Of a stretch of DNA of 36,658 nt, positions 1 to 7,938 are shown in pieces. The translations under genes and the position numbers were made by a program. The stretch is from an uncultured Bacteroidota bacterium (GTDB taxonomy: Bacteria > Bacteroidota > Bacteroidia > Chitinophagales > Chitinophagaceae). Where the stretch lies: the NCBI GenBank assembly GCA_903858475.1, contig CAIOIZ010000150.1, positions 1 to 36,658 of the forward strand, given 5' to 3'. The notes beneath the pieces were generated by a model that did no database searches, was not told where the DNA came from, and was given only the letters and a program-made list of their open reading frames with translations. Each line of letters begins with the position of its first letter. Positions within the stretch are counted from its first letter, which is position 1.

Positions 1-78
1 CAAAAAACATTTTGCAACTTGTGACGTTGACGCGTCATGAACAACGACAACTAATTGATAATCAGTAAAATAGTATAT

Positions 79-104
79 GCGGTGTGAGTACCTCAGTCTC
101 CGCA
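79..104 (+). other. Possible tRNA 3'-end remnant or attachment-site core
   Basis: The stretch ends CAGTCTCCGCA, which looks like the acceptor 3' strand, discriminator G and partial CCA of a serine-type tRNA. It is followed 9 bases later by an intrinsic terminator, as after many tRNA genes. No tRNA body lies upstream: the would-be T-arm (GCGGT/ACCTC around GTGAGT) has one mismatch and lacks the TTCGANT loop. A tRNA 3' end without its body, directly before a terminator, is what the far end of an element integrated into a tRNA gene would leave. It could equally be chance or the end of another structured RNA; GCGG at 79-82 can also pair with CCGC at 100-103. Confidence 0.22.
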
Positions 105-113
105 GTTGGTAAG

Positions 114-149
114 CGAAAACTCAAATAATTTGGGTTTTCGTTTTTTTTT
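114..149 (+). terminator. Strong intrinsic terminator
   Basis: The inverted repeat CGAAAACTCAAA / TTTGGGTTTTCG gives a 12-pair stem with one G-U pair and a TAA loop (114-140), followed by nine T residues (141-149). It ends transcription of whatever lies upstream of or at the left window edge on the + strand, and separates it from the receptor gene. Confidence 0.85.
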
Positions 150-245
150 GCTTGTCTAAATAGTGCTTTCCAACATGCTCATTCAGTATGGCTGCAATTA
201 CATTTTAATTATTGCCCTTCTTATCTAAATGCTCATTTAAGGTTT

Positions 246-267
246 CACTTAGGAAATTAACACTTAG
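246..267. repeat. Direct repeat CACTTAG, 15-base period
   Basis: CACTTAG occurs at 246-252 and again at 261-267. A 9-base repeat ATGCTCATT also occurs at 175-183 and 229-237. Both lie between the terminator and the TonB receptor start, so they could be regulator-binding half-sites. In such AT-rich DNA they may also be chance. Confidence 0.2.
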
Positions 268-446
268 CTCAATTTTATTGATGAAGGGTTATGTACACTA
301 ACTCTTTTTAATGTCTAAACATTAATAAATTATATTTTTAATATTACGATATTGTTATTAAATAGTAACTAAATCATTAATTACATCTGTGTATTCCTGT
401 TTTGTTAAGTAAAAACAAAACATTTGCATCCTAAATTCTACAAGAC

Positions 447-3206
447 ATGTTATTACCAAAACATTGCAAAGCTGCTAATTTTCTATTTAGTTTATTTTTT
501 ATACTAATTAGTATAGGAGCAAATAGTCAAATTCTTAAGGGGAAAGTCATTGATGCCAATACTGGTGAGCCATTAGTAGGTGCAATAGTAAGATTAGACG
601 GAACTAGTTATGGCTCCATCGTAAAGCTGGATGGTAGCTATATTATTTCTAAGATCAATCCTGGTTTATATACAATTAAAATTAATTTGCAAGGTTATAA
701 AACCCTTGTAGACACTACTGTTAACATTGCAGGTTCAGGAATTACCGTTGTTGATTTAACAGCAGAACCCAATAGTGTTGAGTTGTCTTCTGTTACCATC
801 TCTTCCGATGCAAGCAAAGAAGACAGGGGTGCAAGACGCCTAGAGAAAATAGCCGACCCGGTATTGAATATTTTATCTTCCAAAACGCTTCAACTATTGC
901 CAGATATCACTGTAGCCAATGCTATACAAAGGGTGAGTGGTGTGACGATAGAAAAAAGTAATTCAGGTGAAGGTCGTTATCCCATCATTCGTGGTATGGA
1001 AAAAAGATATATCAACACTTTGGTAAATGGGATAAAGATTCCAAGTCCAGATAACAAGAACCGTTTTATTCCATTAGACCTTTTCCCTTCTGAATTATTG
1101 GAACGATTGGAAGTAGGTAAAAGTCTTACCCCTTCAATGGAAGGAGATGCAATTGGAGGAACTATTAACTTGGTGATGAAGGATGCGCCGCGTAGTAAGT
1201 TGTTTCAGGCAAATTTTGCCATGGGGTATAATAATATTTTGAGTGATCAAACCTATCAAAAATTTGACAGGAAATCAATTAATAAGAAATCACCAGCTGA
1301 GTTAAACGGGAGCACCTATAATGCAGTGCCAGCTGATTTCAGCAATGGTCACCTCAATTATACTAGTAAGAATTTTCCAGTGAATTCAACATTTGGAGTA
1401 ACATTTGGAAATCGTTTTGGGAAAGAGAAAAAATTTGGCGTGATTGTATCTGGTAGTTATCAGAATATGTATCGCGGCACCACTTCAAATTTTTTCCTGC
1501 CTAACTCACAGCCCGGTTTCGGTAATATCCCCTTGTTTTCTGATTTGCAATTTCGTAAGTACTCTTCCGAAAGCCAACGTATTGGTTTAAATGGAAAATT
1601 GGATTATCAGATAAATAAAAACAATAAAATTTCCTTGACCAATACATTTGTTCGTCTTGATGATTTGCAGTCACGTACTATTTATGATACAGTTGCTTTG
1701 AATTCCCTTGTAACTGCATCTCAAAGAAGTACATGGCAATATCAGTCCATTTACAATTCCACTTTACAAGGCCTACATCATATTTCTTCTTCCTTAAAAT
1801 TCGATTGGAGCACAGTGTATTCATACGCCAGCAATCATATGCCAGATCAGGCACAATTTTCTCACCAGTATGCAATAGTGAGTACTTCGCTTACAGCTGA
1901 TAAATTGCAATCAATGAGTCGTATCTGGGCACATAACAGCGATAAAGATTATGCTGTTTATGCGAATCTTACAAAAAACACGAGTGTATTAAAAAAAGCT
2001 CTTGAAATTAAAGTGGGTGGATTGTATAGAAATAAGCAGAGAGATAATTTTTACAATGCTTATAGTTTGAATCCTACGCTTAATGAAGTGTACACAAATA
2101 TTAATAGTGCTCTATTTATTTTCAATACTGGCGCTGGTGTACCAAGTGTAAGTGGCAACAACTATACTTTCAAAGAAAATATAAGTGCTGGTTATATCCA
2201 GGGAAAATTACAATTGGGCAAAAAACTGGAAGCGTTAGGAGGGCTTAGGGTTGAATATACCAATCAACAGTATGAAACTTTACTTGGCAAAGATGTAAAT
2301 GCTAAATCAGGTACTATTAATTACACAGATTGGTTGCCTAGTTTGCAATTTAAATATGCTATTGGTAAAAATCAAAATTTACGGTTAGCCTATTATCAGG
2401 CATTGGCAAGACCAGGTTTTGCTGAGCTTATTCCTGATGGACCTGATGGAGAATTTTTTCAAGAAAGGGGTGATCCTATTAACTTGAAACATACTTATGC
2501 AGATAATTTAGATTTGAGGTACGAATTGTATTCAAAATCTGCCGACCAGGTTTTATTGGGTGTATTTTATAAAAGAATTGAAGACCCAATTGAAATATCT
2601 TCTAAAAAAACATTCAACAATAATAGTTTATACTTGATGCCAGTAAATATTGGCAATGCCACCAATTATGGTTTTGAGGCAGTGATTACAAAATATTTTG
2701 GTGTATTTGGAGTATCCGCAAACTATACTTACACAAAATCAAGTATTACTAATGATAGTATGATTCTTTCTGATGCTGCTACCAGACAATTGAAATATGT
2801 TTCTGAAACAAGGCCATTACAAGGACAATCAAATCATATTGGAAATGTATCTGTAATTTACAAAAACCCCAAGATTGGGTTAGATATGCAAACGGCCTTG
2901 GTATATACCGGTAAAAGGGTTTCTTATATCAGTCCTTATTATGATTTGCATTATTGGCAGTCGCCTACTACTCAGCTGGATTTTTCTTTTGAAAAGAAAA
3001 TTGTAAAGAAGTTGACTTTCTATGGCAAAATCAATAATATAACAAATGCGCCATTCGAATTATACTTACATCAGTCTTACAATGGTTATTTACAATCTAG
3101 TGGATCTAGAGCACTTTCCTTACAATCTGATCCAGATAATAAGATTGTTATTCAAAAAGATTTTTATAAAACATCCTATTTATTTGGACTACGCTATAAA
3201 TTTTAA
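447..3206 (+). CDS. TonB-dependent outer-membrane receptor
   Basis: This 919-residue protein would import a ligand across the outer membrane using TonB energy. Residues 1-28 form a Sec signal peptide. Residues about 31-110 are a carboxypeptidase-regulatory-like domain (GKVIDANTGEPLVGA). About 130-245 is the plug, with IIRGMEKRY and the block LDLFPSELLERLEVGKS followed by GDAIGGTINL. The remainder is a beta-barrel ending in YLFGLRYKF, with the terminal aromatic expected for Bam-dependent insertion. The plug resembles FecA/TonB-Xanth-Caul-type receptors rather than SusC, and no SusD follows. The next gene, 20 bases downstream, is a beta-helix lipoprotein, then a PepSY membrane protein; this setting suggests iron, haem or another metal complex, but the ligand cannot be read from sequence. 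The ATG at 447 is chosen because it places the signal peptide at the N-terminus. Confidence 0.93.
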   Translation: MLLPKHCKAANFLFSLFFILISIGANSQILKGKVIDANTGEPLVGAIVRLDGTSYGSIVKLDGSYIISKINPGLYTIKINLQGYKTLVDTTVNIAGSGITVVDLTAEPNSVELSSVTISSDASKEDRGARRLEKIADPVLNILSSKTLQLLPDITVANAIQRVSGVTIEKSNSGEGRYPIIRGMEKRYINTLVNGIKIPSPDNKNRFIPLDLFPSELLERLEVGKSLTPSMEGDAIGGTINLVMKDAPRSKLFQANFAMGYNNILSDQTYQKFDRKSINKKSPAELNGSTYNAVPADFSNGHLNYTSKNFPVNSTFGVTFGNRFGKEKKFGVIVSGSYQNMYRGTTSNFFLPNSQPGFGNIPLFSDLQFRKYSSESQRIGLNGKLDYQINKNNKISLTNTFVRLDDLQSRTIYDTVALNSLVTASQRSTWQYQSIYNSTLQGLHHISSSLKFDWSTVYSYASNHMPDQAQFSHQYAIVSTSLTADKLQSMSRIWAHNSDKDYAVYANLTKNTSVLKKALEIKVGGLYRNKQRDNFYNAYSLNPTLNEVYTNINSALFIFNTGAGVPSVSGNNYTFKENISAGYIQGKLQLGKKLEALGGLRVEYTNQQYETLLGKDVNAKSGTINYTDWLPSLQFKYAIGKNQNLRLAYYQALARPGFAELIPDGPDGEFFQERGDPINLKHTYADNLDLRYELYSKSADQVLLGVFYKRIEDPIEISSKKTFNNNSLYLMPVNIGNATNYGFEAVITKYFGVFGVSANYTYTKSSITNDSMILSDAATRQLKYVSETRPLQGQSNHIGNVSVIYKNPKIGLDMQTALVYTGKRVSYISPYYDLHYWQSPTTQLDFSFEKKIVKKLTFYGKINNITNAPFELYLHQSYNGYLQSSGSRALSLQSDPDNKIVIQKDFYKTSYLFGLRYKF

Positions 3207-3226
3207 TCAACATTCAATTTTATAAT

Positions 3227-4645
3227 ATGAAAAAGTATTTTTTATCTATTTGCGCTATTGCAATGGTGGTTTTAATGGGTTCTTGTAAAAAAGTAAAAGA
3301 CAATAAAGATCTTTGGAAGGCTGAAGTTCCTGTTTCTTCACCTATAAGTGATGCCTATTGTTTAAGTGGTGCTATTAAAGGAACTATGTTGGCTGGCAAA
3401 ACTTATAATGTTTGTGGCGATATTTATGTAAATGCAGGCGATACTTTAACTATTCAGGAAGGAGTGCATTTAAACTTTGGCTTAAATACTTCTGCCGGAA
3501 CAAATGCACCCTGTGGATTAGGTATTCAAGGTTCATTATTTAGTTTAGGTACAAAAGATGCACCAATTTGGATTACCTACGCGGGTGTAACTAAAACTGA
3601 TCAATTAGGTGCAGATCCTAATTCAGACCCTGCACTTAAAGGAAAGTGGACTGGTATAATTGGAGCTCCCAATGCCAAGTATATGGTATTTAAATGGACG
3701 CATGTGGAATTTGGAGGTGCTGCCATCAGTACAGCTTTAAAGACATTTACCAGCGGTGCTAGTGCATATCCATTATATTTTGCCAACCCAAATGGCATTT
3801 TTATTTTGGAAGATTCATGGGTATATGGCAGTGTAGATGATCCATGGCGCATTAATGGTGGAAAGATTCATGTAATGAGAAATACTTTTGAAAAATGTGG
3901 TTATACAGGTGGCGAAGCGATGAATGCCAAAGCTGGTACTATTGGAGATTTTGCTTATAATTTAATTGTAGGCATGGCTACCAATGGCCCCAAACTATCA
4001 AATGTAAATGTTGCTATCGGAGCTACCAGTTCAAATGTTAGGATGTATAATAATACTATAATTAACTGTGGATACAGACGTGCAGCTGCAGGCCGTGGCG
4101 GCTCTATCAATTTCGAAGAGGGGGCTGGTGGAATGGCATATAACAATTTAATAGTAAACTGCAAGTTTGGATTACGCATTGTAAATAATCCTATTGCCGA
4201 TACTGCAAAAATTCGTTACGGGTACAATTGGTATTATGCTGATTCAATCTCCGTGGCTAGTCAATTTATTCCCTCTTTATCAGTAAGTACATGTATAAGC
4301 CAGCCACAGGAAACTGATTTTCCGAAACCTTCCACTTATTTACCTGCAGGATGGGTGGTAGGGAATGTTTATACTGCCCCAGCAGCAATTGTTGGTGCTA
4401 ATAATCCTTTATTTGTAAATGCACCTGTGCCATTACCTACTGGTTTGCTATTGAGAGATATTTCTGTCGTTGGCAATTATAATTTCGCTCTTAAGTCAAA
4501 TTCTCCTTGTATTGGCGTTGGATATACCGGATTTACGCCAAGAGCAGATGTTCCGTTAGATTTTAAATATGGCGCATCTGAAATCACAGCGCCTGGAAAG
4601 GATATAGGTTGTTACCAAAGCAACGGCAGAGGTAATCAACATTAA
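3227..4645 (+). CDS. Predicted right-handed beta-helix lipoprotein
   Basis: A 472-residue exported protein of unknown function. Residues 1-19 are a lipoprotein signal peptide with lipobox LMGSC (lipidated Cys20). The mature part is rich in Asn, Gly, Ile and Val with short recurring strands such as IYVNAGDTLTI, IFILEDSWVYG, IHVMRNTFEKCG and VRMYNNTIINCGYR, the pattern of a pectate-lyase-like parallel beta-helix. Several cysteines recur in CG or NC contexts. No carbohydrate-active catalytic motif is recognised. It starts 20 bases after the TonB receptor and is surely cotranscribed with it, so it is probably the receptor's surface partner or ligand-capture protein, occupying the place SusD has in glycan loci. 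A hairpin terminator follows it. Confidence 0.8.
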   Translation: MKKYFLSICAIAMVVLMGSCKKVKDNKDLWKAEVPVSSPISDAYCLSGAIKGTMLAGKTYNVCGDIYVNAGDTLTIQEGVHLNFGLNTSAGTNAPCGLGIQGSLFSLGTKDAPIWITYAGVTKTDQLGADPNSDPALKGKWTGIIGAPNAKYMVFKWTHVEFGGAAISTALKTFTSGASAYPLYFANPNGIFILEDSWVYGSVDDPWRINGGKIHVMRNTFEKCGYTGGEAMNAKAGTIGDFAYNLIVGMATNGPKLSNVNVAIGATSSNVRMYNNTIINCGYRRAAAGRGGSINFEEGAGGMAYNNLIVNCKFGLRIVNNPIADTAKIRYGYNWYYADSISVASQFIPSLSVSTCISQPQETDFPKPSTYLPAGWVVGNVYTAPAAIVGANNPLFVNAPVPLPTGLLLRDISVVGNYNFALKSNSPCIGVGYTGFTPRADVPLDFKYGASEITAPGKDIGCYQSNGRGNQH

Positions 4646-4663
4646 TTTAATTATGACAAAAAG

Positions 4664-4698
4664 AAAAAGGTATCACTATTTTTGGTGCTACCTTTTTT
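4664..4698 (+). terminator. Intrinsic terminator after the beta-helix lipoprotein
   Basis: AAAAAGGTATCAC pairs with GTGCTACCTTTTT with one mismatch, around an 8-base loop, and is followed by the end of the T run. It sits between the lipoprotein stop and the PepSY gene 14 bases later, so PepSY expression may depend on partial read-through. Confidence 0.65.
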
Positions 4699-4712
4699 AA
4701 TAAAATTTATGA

Positions 4713-5255
4713 ATGGCAAAATCATTATTACTTCAATCTAGACTCTGGCACAGAAAAATTGCATCTGTATTATTTGTATTTTTCCTTTTCATTTCTATAA
4801 CAGCTATTATGTTGGCATGGAAGGCCGTTTTTACCAATGTGATATTTGATAATAAAAAAATTACAGGCGACACTAATTTTCAAAAATGGTTGCCATTGGA
4901 TTCATTGGAATTAATAGCAGTTAACTCTATCAATGAAAAAACGAATAATAAATTCAAGCATGCGGAAAGTATTCAGCTAAAACCTGCCAAGGGGTATATC
5001 AATTTTACATTTAAGAATAATTTAAATATTCAAGTAGATGGTGCAACGGGCAATACCATTCACATAGAGCAAAAAAATGGTAGCCTGATTCAAGACATTC
5101 ATGATGGAGCCATTGTTGATGGATGGGTGACCAACAAATGGGGGCTTTCTAAAAAAATATATTCTACTATAATGGGATTGGCATTACTCCTACTAACAAT
5201 CAGCGGATTTTGGATGTGGTATAAACCTAAACAAATAAAACAATCAAAAAAATAA
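4713..5255 (+). CDS. PepSY-associated transmembrane protein (short form)
   Basis: This is a 180-residue inner-membrane protein with two membrane helices, about residues 13-36 (KIASVLFVFFLFISITAIML) and 150-168 (IYSTIMGLALLLLTISGFWM). They flank a periplasmic PepSY-like region ending in IHDGAIVDGWVTNKWG. It matches the short PepSY membrane proteins common in Bacteroidota, related to the larger PepSY proteins linked to ferric-siderophore reduction and iron uptake. The location behind a TonB receptor and lipoprotein fits such a role. Only two helices are present and no reductase module is seen, so its activity remains open. Its stop lies 20 bases from the convergent TatD-family gene. Confidence 0.8.
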   Translation: MAKSLLLQSRLWHRKIASVLFVFFLFISITAIMLAWKAVFTNVIFDNKKITGDTNFQKWLPLDSLELIAVNSINEKTNNKFKHAESIQLKPAKGYINFTFKNNLNIQVDGATGNTIHIEQKNGSLIQDIHDGAIVDGWVTNKWGLSKKIYSTIMGLALLLLTISGFWMWYKPKQIKQSKK

Positions 5256-5275
5256 TTATTCTTTTCCGCAAAGAT

Positions 5276-6052
5276 TTATATTCTATTTACCCCAAAAATA
5301 TTTTCTGCATTGGTGGTGGTGATACTTCCAATTTCTTCTACTGAAATATTTTTGATATTGGCTATTTTTTCTGCGACATATTTTATATAGCTGCTTTCAT
5401 TGCGTTTACCCCTAAACGGTACTGGACTTAAATAAGGAGCATCCGTTTCTAATACCAAATGTGCAAGGTCGATTTTATCTATTACTGCTGCAAGTCCTGC
5501 ATTTTTATAAGTGATTACACCACCAATACCCAAATAAAAGCCGGCATTTATTATTTGAATAGCAGACTCATAGCTACCGCTGAAACAATGAAAGATGCCG
5601 CTGAGACCTCGTCCTTGGTATTCCTTTACGATATTAATTGTTTCCTGCATCGCATTGCGCGTGTGAATTACTATTGGAATTTTATACTGAATCGCCCATT
5701 CTATTTGTATTCGAAAGGCCTTCATTTGTTCTTCCACAAAAGTTTTATCCCAAAAAAAATCTAGGCCAATTTCTCCGATTGCCACAAATTTTCTTTTGCT
5801 CAACCAATCTTCAACAAGGGCTAATTCGGTTTTGTAATTTTCTTTTACACTGCAAGGATGTAATCCCATCAGGGCTATGCATTCGGCAGGAAATTTATTT
5901 TCCAATGCCAACATGGCTTCATGTGTTTCGCTATCAATCGCAGGCATATAACACTTGCTAATTCCTGTCTGACGTGCATTGTTAATAATACTGTCTATAT
6001 CATCGCGAAACTCGGTGGAGTATAAATGGGTATGTGTATCAATAAATGCCAT
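5276..6052 (-). CDS. TatD-family metal-dependent hydrolase
   Basis: A 258-residue TIM-barrel amidohydrolase-superfamily protein of the TatD/YcfH type, probably a cytoplasmic metal-dependent DNase acting in 3' end trimming or DNA damage responses. Motifs in order are FIDTHTHL with metal ligands His7 and His9, GEIGLD with Glu94, VIHTR with His130, FHCFSG with His155 and LETDAPYLSP with Asp204. All expected metal ligands are present and the length is normal. It is transcribed alone, convergent with the PepSY gene and divergent from the lipoprotein at 6164. Substrate specificity within the family is not predictable from the sequence. Confidence 0.95.
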   Translation of the reverse strand: MAFIDTHTHLYSTEFRDDIDSIINNARQTGISKCYMPAIDSETHEAMLALENKFPAECIALMGLHPCSVKENYKTELALVEDWLSKRKFVAIGEIGLDFFWDKTFVEEQMKAFRIQIEWAIQYKIPIVIHTRNAMQETINIVKEYQGRGLSGIFHCFSGSYESAIQIINAGFYLGIGGVITYKNAGLAAVIDKIDLAHLVLETDAPYLSPVPFRGKRNESSYIKYVAEKIANIKNISVEEIGSITTTNAENIFGVNRI

Positions 6053-6163
6053 GTAAAGAGTTGTTTTGCAAAAATCAGTAAAATTAAATTAACTGAGCTT
6101 TAAACTATTATCAACAGCCAAGGTCCTAAAAGGGTTCAATTCATTAACCTTTAAAAATTATTT

Positions 6164-7069
6164 ATGAAAAAATTAAATCATCTGACCACATGCCTCACTG
6201 CTTTTGCAGTAATGGGCGTCATTAGTTTTAGCAGTTGTAAAAAAAATGCCGACCTAAGTGCAACAATTGACACCCCCGCAGAAACAGCGGCTACCTTAAG
6301 TGCTACGAGTGCTGATGCTGATATGGAAACACAGTATGACGATGTGTTCAATATTACTGCCAGTATGAATAGTAATCAGGTGGGAGAAAATCTAGGACTT
6401 GGCTCCAATGTATCCGGACTCTTCAACTTGGGCGAAGGACCTGTTAGTCCAGATACGCTAAGTCGATGCTTCACCATTGCGGTGGTGCCAAATATTCCAG
6501 GCGTTTTCCCCAAAACTGTTACCATTGATTTTGGTGCCGGTTGCTTAGGAAGAGATGGTAAATATCGTATGGGAAAGATAGTAAGCATCTATACCAACCG
6601 TATGGTAGTACCGGGGGCTAAAGTAAGTACAAGTTTTATCAACTATCAAGTAGATAGTTTTAAAGTAGAAGGAACACATATTACAGAAAATACTAGTACT
6701 TCCAATCTGCAAGGCTGGAAAGTGACCGTATTAAATGGCAAAATCACCAATGTCAATACCAATTATTGGAAGGAGTGGAATAGCACAAAAGCTATTCTGC
6801 AAATTGAAGGCAATGGCACCCCTGGCTTTCCGCTAGATGATGTGTATAAAATAACAGGCGCCGCCGCAGGAGCTAATTCAGTTGGTAATAGCTGGACGTC
6901 AACTATCATTGAGCCTTTGATTAAAAAATTCACCTGTAGATGGATTGTAAAGGGAACAAAACGCATTACTCGAAATAATCATTTGGGAATACTGGATTAT
7001 GGTAATGGTGATTGCGATAATCAGGCAATATTGACCATTAATGGGGTATCACATACCATTAATTTATAA
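6164..7069 (+). CDS. Uncharacterised lipoprotein
   Basis: A 301-residue protein with no function recognised. Residues 1-24 are a signal peptide with lipobox FSSC (lipidated Cys25), so it is probably membrane anchored. After a low-complexity Ala/Ser/Thr linker to about residue 65, the remainder is strand-rich with a stretch VTIDFGAGCLGRDGKYRMGK, then alternating hydrophobic strands ending GDCDNQAILTINGVSHTINL. Four cysteines lie in the exported part (SRC, GAGC, FTC, GDC) and could form disulfides. It stands alone between divergent and convergent neighbours, and a terminator follows. Similar proteins of this kind are annotated as hypothetical in Chitinophagaceae, as far as I can recall. Confidence 0.75.
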   Translation: MKKLNHLTTCLTAFAVMGVISFSSCKKNADLSATIDTPAETAATLSATSADADMETQYDDVFNITASMNSNQVGENLGLGSNVSGLFNLGEGPVSPDTLSRCFTIAVVPNIPGVFPKTVTIDFGAGCLGRDGKYRMGKIVSIYTNRMVVPGAKVSTSFINYQVDSFKVEGTHITENTSTSNLQGWKVTVLNGKITNVNTNYWKEWNSTKAILQIEGNGTPGFPLDDVYKITGAAAGANSVGNSWTSTIIEPLIKKFTCRWIVKGTKRITRNNHLGILDYGNGDCDNQAILTINGVSHTINL

Positions 7070-7142
7070 TGAAAAAGCCCTTGCAATTCTGATAACAAGG
7101 TTGTAACTTCGATTCAGTTTTCATAGGGTACGGATTAAAAAC

Positions 7143-7176
7143 GGGCCGGGGTTTCTACCTCGGCCCAATTATTTTA
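7143..7176. terminator. GC-rich terminator hairpin between convergent genes
   Basis: GGGCCGGGG (7143-7151) pairs with CCTCGGCCC (7158-7166) with one G-U pair and a 6-base loop, followed by AATTATTTTAT. It lies between the ends of the convergent lipoprotein (+) and deacetylase (-) genes. The T-rich tail is better on the + strand, so it mainly serves the lipoprotein gene. Confidence 0.7.
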
Positions 7177-7182
7177 TATCGG

Positions 7183-7875
7183 TTATTCCTTTATTTTTTT
7201 GAATTGATAGCCCAACGTAGAAAAATGTGCCAACAATTGTGGCAGGGCCACTTGCATCCTCGGTGCTGCCTTTTCACTATCATGGAAAACGATGATGTCG
7301 CCCGATTTTATTTTATTTTTCATTCTTTCAAAACATATTTCAGGCGCTATCTCAGCATCCCAATCTCCTGCTAGGATATTCCACATAATTATTTTCATAC
7401 CAGGCATCTCCTGCTTTAATAATTTAATCTGACTTTTTTTAATTCGTCCGTAGGGTGGTCGAAATAAGGTTGATTGTATTGATTCATTAGCCTTGATAAT
7501 ATTTTCTATATAGTATTTGTCACTGCTTTTCCAGCCATTGATATGCTGTTGGGTGTGGTTGCCAATAGTATGTCCTGATTGCTTGAGCAATTCAAAAGTG
7601 GCTGGATGTTTTAGTACATTATCCCCAATGCAAAAAAAGCTGGCGCTCGCCTGGTATTTACTTAATTCATTCAATACAAAAGGCGTAATAGTGGGGTGTG
7701 GACCATCATCAAAACTTAAATACAAAATTTTTTCTTCTTTCGGCATATCCCAAATGCAGCCAGGGTATAGTTTTTTCAACCATCCCGGTGTTTTAATCCA
7801 ATAACGATCTCTTTTCAGAAAGCGAATAATGGAATGTTGCTTGGCTTTATGATAATGTGGCGCAATGAACGACAT
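7183..7875 (-). CDS. Polysaccharide deacetylase family protein (NodB domain)
   Basis: A 230-residue carbohydrate esterase family 4-type enzyme that would remove acetyl groups from an N-acetylated glycan such as peptidoglycan or an exopolysaccharide. Motifs are SFDDGPHP (54-61, catalytic Asp56 and metal Asp57), GNHTQQH with metal ligands His107 and His111, RPPYG (139-143), the AGDW segment near 169-172 and FHDS with His198. No clear signal peptide is seen, so the cellular site is uncertain; the N-terminal 40 residues are basic and poorly conserved in type. The gene is divergent from gltX, with start codons 63 bases apart. Confidence 0.9.
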   Translation of the reverse strand: MSFIAPHYHKAKQHSIIRFLKRDRYWIKTPGWLKKLYPGCIWDMPKEEKILYLSFDDGPHPTITPFVLNELSKYQASASFFCIGDNVLKHPATFELLKQSGHTIGNHTQQHINGWKSSDKYYIENIIKANESIQSTLFRPPYGRIKKSQIKLLKQEMPGMKIIMWNILAGDWDAEIAPEICFERMKNKIKSGDIIVFHDSEKAAPRMQVALPQLLAHFSTLGYQFKKIKE

Positions 7876-7925
7876 GCGGCAAAGCTACAATCTCAAAACC
7901 AAAATTCACAATCATTCATCTGTGC

Positions 7926-7933
7926 TATCTTTG
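7926..7933 (+). promoter_or_regulatory. Promoter -7 box TATCTTTG for gltX
   Basis: TATCTTTG matches the Bacteroidota -7 consensus TAnnTTTG exactly. Only five bases (CAGCT) separate it from the gltX ATG, so transcription should begin at or next to the start codon. The -33 region is weak (ATTC at 7904-7907). The box also argues against any start codon farther upstream. Confidence 0.6.
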
Positions 7934-7938
7934 CAGCT

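Larger units (their letters stand above)
1..446. other. Gene-poor AT-rich region upstream of the TonB receptor
   Basis: No convincing coding region was found here. The segment holds a short stretch resembling the 3' end of a tRNA (79-104), a strong intrinsic terminator (114-149), and about 300 bases of very AT-rich DNA leading to the receptor gene at 447. The AT-rich part contains small direct repeats and no clear full promoter. TTTG at 401-404 and an imperfect AACATTTG at 419-426 are present, but their spacing is shorter than the usual Bacteroidota -33/-7 spacing. A reading frame at 3-68 is open into the window and ends in TAA; at 21 codons it is too short to call. Confidence 0.6.

Noticed and set aside
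3..68. Open frame running in from the left edge and ending at TAA, a possible C-terminus of an upstream gene
   Set aside because: Only 21 codons with no recognisable family end. A frame this short is open by chance about a third of the time in random sequence.
7834..7938. N-terminal extension of gltX by 35 codons
   Set aside because: It overlaps the divergent deacetylase 5' end, contains the gltX promoter box, and does not resemble any GltX N-terminus.
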